From Candidatus Nitrosotenuis sp. (lineage in GTDB: Archaea > Thermoproteota > Nitrososphaeria > Nitrososphaerales > Nitrosopumilaceae): a stretch of DNA of 18,991 nucleotides. A program made the translations under genes and the position numbers. Of this stretch, positions 14,690 through 18,991 are shown one piece after another. The DNA is taken from positions 1 through 18,991 of the forward strand of contig JAHEXS010000008.1 in the NCBI GenBank assembly GCA_023252015.1, read 5' to 3'. Every line of letters starts with the position of its first letter. The first letter of the stretch is position 1. Below the pieces are notes generated by a model. That model was not told the origin of the DNA. It worked only from the letters and a program-made list of their open reading frames with translations, and did no database searches.

Positions 14690-14709
14690 TATGAGCCCGC
14701 CGGGATGAC

Positions 14710-14724
14710 TTAGTCCTATAAAGA
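14710..14724 (-). other. 15-base tRNA intron in the D-loop (between G18 and G19)
   Basis: On the minus strand the insert is TCTTTATAGGACTAA. D-loop bases AGTC (14-17) pair perfectly with intron GACT as the central helix. Bulges A-G^T and A-A^G give cuts that rejoin G18 to G19, restoring the D-loop AGTCAGGTCA. The inner stem is only two pairs (CT/AG) with loop TTAT, and the outer helix is two pairs, so the motif is relaxed at both ends. Confidence 0.82.
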
Positions 14725-14762
14725 CTGACTTCCCCACCCCGCTGATCAAAAATTAGGTCTCA

Positions 14763-14776
14763 GGGGATATATACAC
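14763..14776 (-). promoter_or_regulatory. TATA box of the initiator tRNA gene
   Basis: TATATAT on the minus strand (14767-14773) is centred 27 bases before the tRNA 5' end at 14743. This predicts transcription beginning at or within a base or two of the mature 5' end, with little or no leader for RNase P to remove. Confidence 0.65.
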
Positions 14777-14787
14777 TCTGATTTTTG

Positions 14788-14802
14788 CAAATAATTATTA
14801 GG
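14788..14802 (+). promoter_or_regulatory. TATA-like box of the PQQ-dehydrogenase-like gene
   Basis: AAATAATTATTA at about 14789-14800 is centred 27-28 bases before the GTG at 14823 on the plus strand. It lies back to back with the tRNA promoter in the same gap. The spacing supports the GTG start and a leaderless transcript. Confidence 0.45.
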
Positions 14803-14822
14803 ATTTCAAACTTCATTTTGGT

Positions 14823-15917
14823 GTGAACAAAAAAATTCGAATAGCTGGAATTATTGCCGCACTTGCAGTATCTGCAATCATTCTTTCATCACCTTCTCAT
14901 GCCCCTCCATTGCCGCAACCAAATCCAGAATCAAAAAACGAATCTGTTCAAATTCTTGCAACAAATCTCAAAAAGCCTTGGGCCATTGCATTTGCTCAAG
15001 ACCGAATCTTTGTAACCGAAAAGGAAGGCGCGATCAGAGTAATTCAGTCAAATATTCTCATTGATGAACCTCTTACGGTTTTGAGAGCCGCAAACGTTTA
15101 CGGAGGAGGATTGCTTGGAATAACAACACATCCTGACTTTGAAAACAATCATTTTCTTTACGTATATTACACATATTCTGAAAATGATACTCTTCTCAAC
15201 AAGGTTCTCCGTATCACGGAATCGGAAAACAAACTCAAGAATGCAACAATCATAATTGACAAAATTCCAGGCTCGCAGTTCTATAATGGAGGCGTGATAA
15301 AATTTGGACCTGATGGAAAACTATACATTGCTACTGGCTTACCGTCTGAAAATTCCCATGATTCCCAAGATATGTCCTCGCTTGCAGGAAAAATTCTTCG
15401 AGTAAACGATGACGGAACAATACCTAATGATAATCCGTTTCACAATTCACCCGTATTTTCCTTAGGACATAGAGACCCACAGGGCATGGCATGGGATAAC
15501 CAAAACAATCTCTATGTTACCGAGCTTGGTCCTACAAAAAACGATGAAATCAATCTTGTTAAGCCGGGACAAAATTATGGTTGGCCAGAACAGGAATGCT
15601 CTGGAAAAGAAAACTATGTTGACTCTGTAAAATGTTATGATCCAAGCATAGAACCAGGGGGAATCGTGTTTTATAGCGGGGACAAACTTGAATATAATGA
15701 CAGCTTGATTATGGCAACATTGCGCGGATCAAACTTATACAAACTAGACATATCTGACAACAAGGTATTATTACAAAAAAGCATATTGGGTGGAACTGGA
15801 AGAATCCGAGACGTGGGACTAGGGCCTGATGGCTATCTTTACATTATCACATCAAATACTGACGGCAAGGCGTTTCCTGACAAACTAGATGACAAGCTAA
15901 TGAGAATATTGAAGTAA
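14823..15917 (+). CDS. Secreted PQQ-dependent sugar dehydrogenase-fold protein (GSDH family)
   Basis: Encodes 364 residues. Residues 1-27 form a signal peptide (Lys-Lys, hydrophobic IAGIIAALAVSAIIL, then SHA), so the six-bladed propeller acts outside the membrane. Family members (soluble glucose or aldose dehydrogenases) oxidise sugars with PQQ. Visible: KPWAIAF, GGGLLGITTHPDF (94-106), NGGVIKFGPDGKLYIATG (155-172), SLAGKILRVNDDGTIPNDNPF (186-206), GHRDPQGMAWD (215-225), NDEINLVKPGQNYGWP (240-255) and RIRDVGLGPDGYLYI (327-341). Oddly, the catalytic His normally before NGG/GGR is Tyr154 (codon TAT), and the His of the usual EHGP motif is Leu (ELGP, 234-237). It may therefore have lost or changed the sugar dehydrogenase reaction. 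The gene is followed after one base by the HMG-CoA reductase gene, suggesting co-transcription. Confidence 0.87.
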   Translation: MNKKIRIAGIIAALAVSAIILSSPSHAPPLPQPNPESKNESVQILATNLKKPWAIAFAQDRIFVTEKEGAIRVIQSNILIDEPLTVLRAANVYGGGLLGITTHPDFENNHFLYVYYTYSENDTLLNKVLRITESENKLKNATIIIDKIPGSQFYNGGVIKFGPDGKLYIATGLPSENSHDSQDMSSLAGKILRVNDDGTIPNDNPFHNSPVFSLGHRDPQGMAWDNQNNLYVTELGPTKNDEINLVKPGQNYGWPEQECSGKENYVDSVKCYDPSIEPGGIVFYSGDKLEYNDSLIMATLRGSNLYKLDISDNKVLLQKSILGGTGRIRDVGLGPDGYLYIITSNTDGKAFPDKLDDKLMRILK

Positions 15918-15918
15918 A

Positions 15919-17172
15919 TTGGCAAGTTTTGATGTTTCACGATTTTTTGAAAAGGATAGAAAAGAAAGAATCGACATTGTAGCCAAGTTTGCAAAGCTGA
16001 CCAAACAAGAAATACAAACCCTTGAGAGTTCTGGGGGAATTTCATTTGAGCAGGCAGACAAAATGGTTGAAAATGCGATAGGAACATTCTCATTCCCGCT
16101 TGGAATTGCGACTAATTTTACGATAAACAAAAAAGAATACCTAGTTCCAATGGTAATTGAAGAGCCATCCGTGATTGCGGCGGCATCAAAGGCTGCCAAG
16201 ATAGCAAAGATACGCGGGGGATTTGTGATGCAAAACGATGAATCGTACAGCATAGGGCAAATACAAGTAGTAAATGTAGATGTGGAACATGCAATGCAAA
16301 AAATTCTCAAATCTTCAAAGAAAATACTGGAACTCGCAAACTCTAAGAGCAATACACTATCAAAAATAGGTAAAGGAGCAAAGGAGGTTTCTTGCAAGGA
16401 AATCAAGGCAGATTCCGGTCCAATGTTGATTGTTGAACTGTTGATTGATGTCGGTGATGCGATGGGAGCAAACGTAACAAACACAATGTGCGAGGGAGTA
16501 GCACCGCTCATAGAAAAAATCACAAATGGCAAAGTAATACTCAGAATTCTCTCAAACTATTCCACAAGAAGAATGGTAAGGGGTACTGCGACATTTGAAA
16601 AAGAAGCAGTTGGGGGACAGGAAGCGGTTGACAACATAATTTTGGCATACCAGTTTGCAGCCTATGATGAGTACCGTGCTGTAACACACAACAAAGGAGT
16701 AATGAACGGCATCATTGCAGTTGCAAACGCAACCGGACAAGATACGCGCGCAATCGAGGCAGCTGCACATGCATATGCTGCAAAGAGCGGAAGGTACACA
16801 TCACTTACACAATGGAACAAAGACATGGACGGAAACTTGGTTGGCAAAATTGAAATTCCAATGTCTGTTGGAATAGTAGGAGGAATCATCAATGTGCATC
16901 CGACTGCAAAAATATGTACAAAAATACTTGGAGCAGAATCCGCAAGCGATCTTGCATGTATAATTGGTGCTGCAGGCCTTGCGCAAAACTTTAGCGCTCT
17001 GCGAGCTCTTGCGTCAGAGGGAATCCAAAAAGGTCACATGAGATTACACGCAAGAAACATTGCGGCCGCGGCAGGCGCAACACATGAGCAAATCGACACA
17101 CTAGTTAAGAAAATGACGGCAGAAGGCAATATTTCGATTAATCGAGCACGCGAGCTTTTAGAGAAAATTTGA
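15919..17172 (+). CDS. hmgA: Hydroxymethylglutaryl-CoA reductase, class II
   Basis: Encodes 417 residues. HMG-CoA reductase makes mevalonate, the committed precursor of archaeal isoprenoid lipids. The sequence reads as class II: ENAIGTFSFPLGIATNF (51-67), VPMVIEEPSVIAAAS (76-90), DVGDAMGANVTNTMCEG (177-193), HNKGVMNGI (257-265), TSLTQW (294-299), GGIINVHPTAKI (321-332) and GHMRLHARNIA (372-382). The catalytic set is complete: Glu81 or Glu82, Lys259, Asp275 and His373. These last three keep exactly the spacing of the Pseudomonas mevalonii enzyme (267, 283, 381). It starts at a TTG one base after the preceding stop, as no better in-frame start lies nearby. Class II enzymes are mostly bacterial, so an old transfer is possible. 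Coenzyme preference cannot be read by eye. Confidence 0.94.
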   Translation: MASFDVSRFFEKDRKERIDIVAKFAKLTKQEIQTLESSGGISFEQADKMVENAIGTFSFPLGIATNFTINKKEYLVPMVIEEPSVIAAASKAAKIAKIRGGFVMQNDESYSIGQIQVVNVDVEHAMQKILKSSKKILELANSKSNTLSKIGKGAKEVSCKEIKADSGPMLIVELLIDVGDAMGANVTNTMCEGVAPLIEKITNGKVILRILSNYSTRRMVRGTATFEKEAVGGQEAVDNIILAYQFAAYDEYRAVTHNKGVMNGIIAVANATGQDTRAIEAAAHAYAAKSGRYTSLTQWNKDMDGNLVGKIEIPMSVGIVGGIINVHPTAKICTKILGAESASDLACIIGAAGLAQNFSALRALASEGIQKGHMRLHARNIAAAAGATHEQIDTLVKKMTAEGNISINRARELLEKI

Positions 17173-17176
17173 ACAA

Positions 17177-17186
17177 CAAAATATAG
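17177..17186 (+). promoter_or_regulatory. TATA box of the his genes
   Basis: AAAATATA at about 17178-17185 is centred 29 bases before the hisG ATG at 17211. This gives the histidine genes their own promoter, separate from the HMG-CoA reductase gene 38 bases upstream. Confidence 0.5.
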
Positions 17187-17210
17187 AGGTTCTTTTCTCA
17201 AGAATTAAAG

Positions 17211-18188
17211 ATGACCAAAGTAAAATTTGCCATTCCAAAGGGTAGTCTTGAAGATGCAACCTTTGCCATTCTAGAAAGATCCTGGACCAAGGTTAAGCGC
17301 AAGAGCCGTACATATCGAGTAACCTTGGATGATCCTGACATTGCCGTAAAAATGCTAAGGCCGCAGGAAATTCCGACATTTGTCTCTGATGGTTTGTATG
17401 ATGTAGGTATAACTGGAAAGGACTGGATTGGCGAAACGAATTCTGACGTGGAACCACTTTTGGATCTGGAATATGGAAAAATAAAACTAGTAATAGCAAT
17501 TCCTGACACTTATCGATTCAAGTCACTAGATGAAATGATTGCAGCATATGCAAAACAAAAAAGAGTATTTCGAATATCCTCAGAATATCTAACAACTGCT
17601 TCAAAATTCATAAAGCAACTAAAATCATACAAAAAATACTACGGAAACAAAGACCCGCAAATTGTCACCCCTTGGCTCCGGATTGGAACAAACAAAAGCG
17701 TGCAAATTCATCTATCGTTTGGCGCAACAGAGGCAAAGCCTCCAGATGACGTGGACGCGATAATGGATGTCACAGAGACCGGAACTACGCTTGCACAAAA
17801 TCAGCTAAAAATCGTCGACGTTGTTTTACAATCAAGTGCTCACCTAATTGCAAACAAAAACTCGTTACGTGACAAAACAAAAAGGGAAAAAATCTTTGAC
17901 ATCATTACAGTCATGAGGGGCGCAGTTCAGGGAAAAAAATATCTTCACATTTACCTAAACGTAGAGGAGAGGAACCTGGCAAAATTGCTGACCAGCTTAC
18001 CGTCCCTTAAGCGTCCTACAATTAGCCCACTAAGCGAAAAAGGATGGTATGGTGTAAACACCATAATCCCAAAATCAGAGTTTCACAAAATGATCCCAAA
18101 TCTTAGAAAAATCGCACAGGGGCTAGTAGTGCACGAGCCAAGGCAGATCCTAGAACTTGAAGAGATAAAGCGTCACGAAGAAAATTGA
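17211..18188 (+). CDS. hisG: ATP phosphoribosyltransferase, long form
   Basis: Encodes 325 residues. HisG joins ATP and phosphoribosyl pyrophosphate in the first, committed step of histidine synthesis. Visible: FAIPKGSL (6-13), LRPQEIPTFVSDGLYDVGITGKDW (49-72, the first catalytic lobe), and the PRPP-binding DVTETGTTL (186-194). The long-form C-terminal regulatory domain spans about 225-315, with EKGWYGVNTIIP (276-287), the family's usual histidine-binding region. The presence of this domain means no HisZ partner is needed and that feedback inhibition by histidine is likely. The ATG at 17211 gives the family N-terminus and has a TATA box 29 bases upstream. Its stop overlaps the hisD start (TTGA), so the two are translationally coupled or at least co-transcribed. 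The insert around 130-165 is basic and slightly long. Confidence 0.95.
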   Translation: MTKVKFAIPKGSLEDATFAILERSWTKVKRKSRTYRVTLDDPDIAVKMLRPQEIPTFVSDGLYDVGITGKDWIGETNSDVEPLLDLEYGKIKLVIAIPDTYRFKSLDEMIAAYAKQKRVFRISSEYLTTASKFIKQLKSYKKYYGNKDPQIVTPWLRIGTNKSVQIHLSFGATEAKPPDDVDAIMDVTETGTTLAQNQLKIVDVVLQSSAHLIANKNSLRDKTKREKIFDIITVMRGAVQGKKYLHIYLNVEERNLAKLLTSLPSLKRPTISPLSEKGWYGVNTIIPKSEFHKMIPNLRKIAQGLVVHEPRQILELEEIKRHEEN

Positions 18189-18991
18189 AGATAATCACAG
18201 TCAAAAACGTACACTCCTTTGCCAAGTCTCAGTCGCGCAAATTTGACAAAAAAATAGTTGAATCAATAATCAGTCTAGTGCAAAAAGACGGCGATTCTGC
18301 ACTCAGAAAGTTTGAAAAAAAATTCAACGGCGTAAACATCAAGACATTTTTAGTGTCAAAAAAGGAAATCAAAGACGCATATCAAAGTGTAACTGAAGAT
18401 CAGATACAGGCAATCAAACTAGCAAAAGCAAGGCTGGAAAAAACCGAGTCGGCACTTAAAAACAAACTTGGAAAAATCGAAATAAAGACAGACGGAATCA
18501 AAATCACAAAAATATTCACTCCCCTAGACAGCGTAGGCTGTTACGTGCCAGGGGGATTGGCAAGATACCCAAGCTCAGTAATAATGTCTGTCGTCCCAGC
18601 AAAAATAGCTGGCGTAAAAAAAACAATAATAGTTACACCGCCAAACAAGCAGGGAAAAGTAGACCCATTAGTACTGATTGCAGCAGACATCTGCAAGGCT
18701 GATCAAATCTTCAAAGTTGGAGGAGCGCACGCAATAGCAGCGCTTGCATTTGGCACCAAGTCCATCCCACAGGTGGATAAAATAACTGGGCCTGGAGGCT
18801 CGTTCGTGACTGCGGCAAAATACCTCGTTTCTGATATTACATCAATTGACATGCTTGCAGGACCAACCGAATTGGCAATAATTGCTGATGATTCAGCAGA
18901 TCCAAAGTTTGTCGCATTGGATTTGATTTCACAGGCAGAGCACAGTTCAGATACCTCATGTTGCTTGACCACGCCGTCAAAGAATTTGGCA
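18185..18991 (+). CDS. hisD: Histidinol dehydrogenase, N-terminal part (3' end outside window)
   Basis: The frame is open for 269 codons to the end of the window, so about the last third of the protein is missing. HisD oxidises L-histidinol to histidine in two NAD-dependent steps, the last reactions of the pathway. Visible: DSVGCYVPGGLARYPSSVIMSVVPAKIAGV (family NAD-fold signature), VGGAHAIAALAFGT, KITGPGGSFVTAAK and IDMLAGPTE. SQAEHSSDT supplies the Gln and His expected to bind zinc and act in catalysis. The start is a TTG at 18185, sharing TTGA with the hisG stop; no ATG or GTG start lies at the right place, and the N-terminus KIITVKNV is plausible. The AEHSSDTSCCL segment has two adjacent cysteines, a minor oddity. 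Confidence 0.94.
   Translation, partial: MKIITVKNVHSFAKSQSRKFDKKIVESIISLVQKDGDSALRKFEKKFNGVNIKTFLVSKKEIKDAYQSVTEDQIQAIKLAKARLEKTESALKNKLGKIEIKTDGIKITKIFTPLDSVGCYVPGGLARYPSSVIMSVVPAKIAGVKKTIIVTPPNKQGKVDPLVLIAADICKADQIFKVGGAHAIAALAFGTKSIPQVDKITGPGGSFVTAAKYLVSDITSIDMLAGPTELAIIADDSADPKFVALDLISQAEHSSDTSCCLTTPSKNLA

Larger units (their letters stand above)
14615..14743 (-). tRNA. Initiator tRNA-Met(CAU) with three introns
   Basis: Read on the minus strand, AGCGGGG at 14743-14737 pairs with CCCCGCT at 14622-14616, with discriminator A at 14615 and no encoded CCA. Exons assemble into a standard 75-base cloverleaf: D-stem GGGA/TCCC, D-loop AGTCAGGTCA, anticodon stem GCGGG/CCCGC around CTCATAA, variable loop AGATC, T-stem AGTAG/CTACT around TTCAAAT. 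The A1-U72 pair and the three G-C pairs next to the anticodon loop are archaeal initiator hallmarks. Three inserts must be removed: 14710-14724 (15 bases, D-loop), 14673-14689 (17 bases, position 37/38) and 14629-14650 (22 bases, T-loop). Each lies in a bulge-helix-bulge-like structure that the splicing endonuclease would cut. A TATA box is centred 27 bases upstream of 14743. Short T-runs follow the 3' end near 14605-14609. Ordinary tRNA searches could miss it. Confidence 0.93.

Noticed and set aside
14616..14743. Plus-strand hairpins and a CTGATCTG...GGG pattern resembling a TPP riboswitch in front of the PQQ-dehydrogenase-like gene
   Set aside because: The plus strand lacks the conserved CUGAGA element, and the same pairings are fully explained by an intron-containing initiator tRNA on the minus strand, which fits every cloverleaf position.
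15897..16532. 211-codon minus-strand frame inside the HMG-CoA reductase gene
   Set aside because: It is antisense to conserved class II reductase motifs and its Ser/Ile-rich product has no recognisable features.
1..18991. Mobile elements, CRISPR arrays, defence systems or prophage
   Set aside because: No transposase, integrase, Cas, toxin-antitoxin or phage protein, and no spaced direct repeats were seen; the window looks like core chromosome.

Overview
The window reads as the chromosome of an ammonia-oxidising-type thaumarchaeote (Nitrososphaerota, most like Nitrosopumilales). Supporting signs are a group II chaperonin, archaeal Csl4, Dph2 and TiaS, an archaeal MptE pterin pyrophosphokinase, dense packing, and many TATA-like boxes about 26-28 bases in front of start codons, as expected for leaderless mRNAs. 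The genus cannot be fixed by eye. There are no insertion sequences, CRISPR arrays, phage genes or long repeats. No stretch over 300 bases lacks a gene.

Layout. (1) 2-3262, plus strand: the 3' part of an adenine deaminase gene, a thermosome subunit, and a ROK sugar kinase. (2) 3259-7451, minus strand: a DUF2024 protein, an unknown 136-residue protein, a secreted coiled-coil protein, GMP synthase (guaA) directly behind an unknown coiled-coil protein, and MptE. (3) 7488-10310, plus strand: a dihydropteroate synthase-like protein divergent from MptE, an IMP dehydrogenase-family protein (guaB), and a two-helix membrane protein. (4) 10307-13194, minus strand: prephenate dehydratase behind exosome Csl4, an unknown 122-residue protein, a possible 30-codon ORF, and Dph2. 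(5) 13278-14606, plus strand: TiaS. (6) 14615-14743, minus strand: an initiator tRNA gene interrupted by three introns. (7) 14823-18991, plus strand: a secreted PQQ-dehydrogenase-fold protein, class II HMG-CoA reductase, hisG, and hisD (cut by the window end).

The main discovery is the initiator tRNA-Met(CAU) gene on the minus strand at 14615-14743. It folds only after removal of a 15-base D-loop intron, a 17-base anticodon-loop intron and a 22-base T-loop intron. Each is flanked by a bulge-helix-bulge or near bulge-helix-bulge structure. The spliced 75-base product has the archaeal initiator hallmarks: an A1-U72 pair and three consecutive G-C pairs closing the anticodon loop. A TATA box lies 27 bases upstream of the 5' end.

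Functional themes are purine metabolism (adenine deaminase, guaA, guaB), pterin cofactor synthesis (mptE plus the DHPS-like gene), translation and RNA metabolism (dph2, tiaS, tRNA, csl4), amino-acid synthesis (pheA, hisG, hisD) and lipid precursor synthesis (HMG-CoA reductase). Two enzyme-family members look altered at expected catalytic residues. The PQQ-dehydrogenase-like protein has Tyr where the catalytic His is expected. The IMP dehydrogenase-like protein shows no obvious Arg-Tyr flap dyad.
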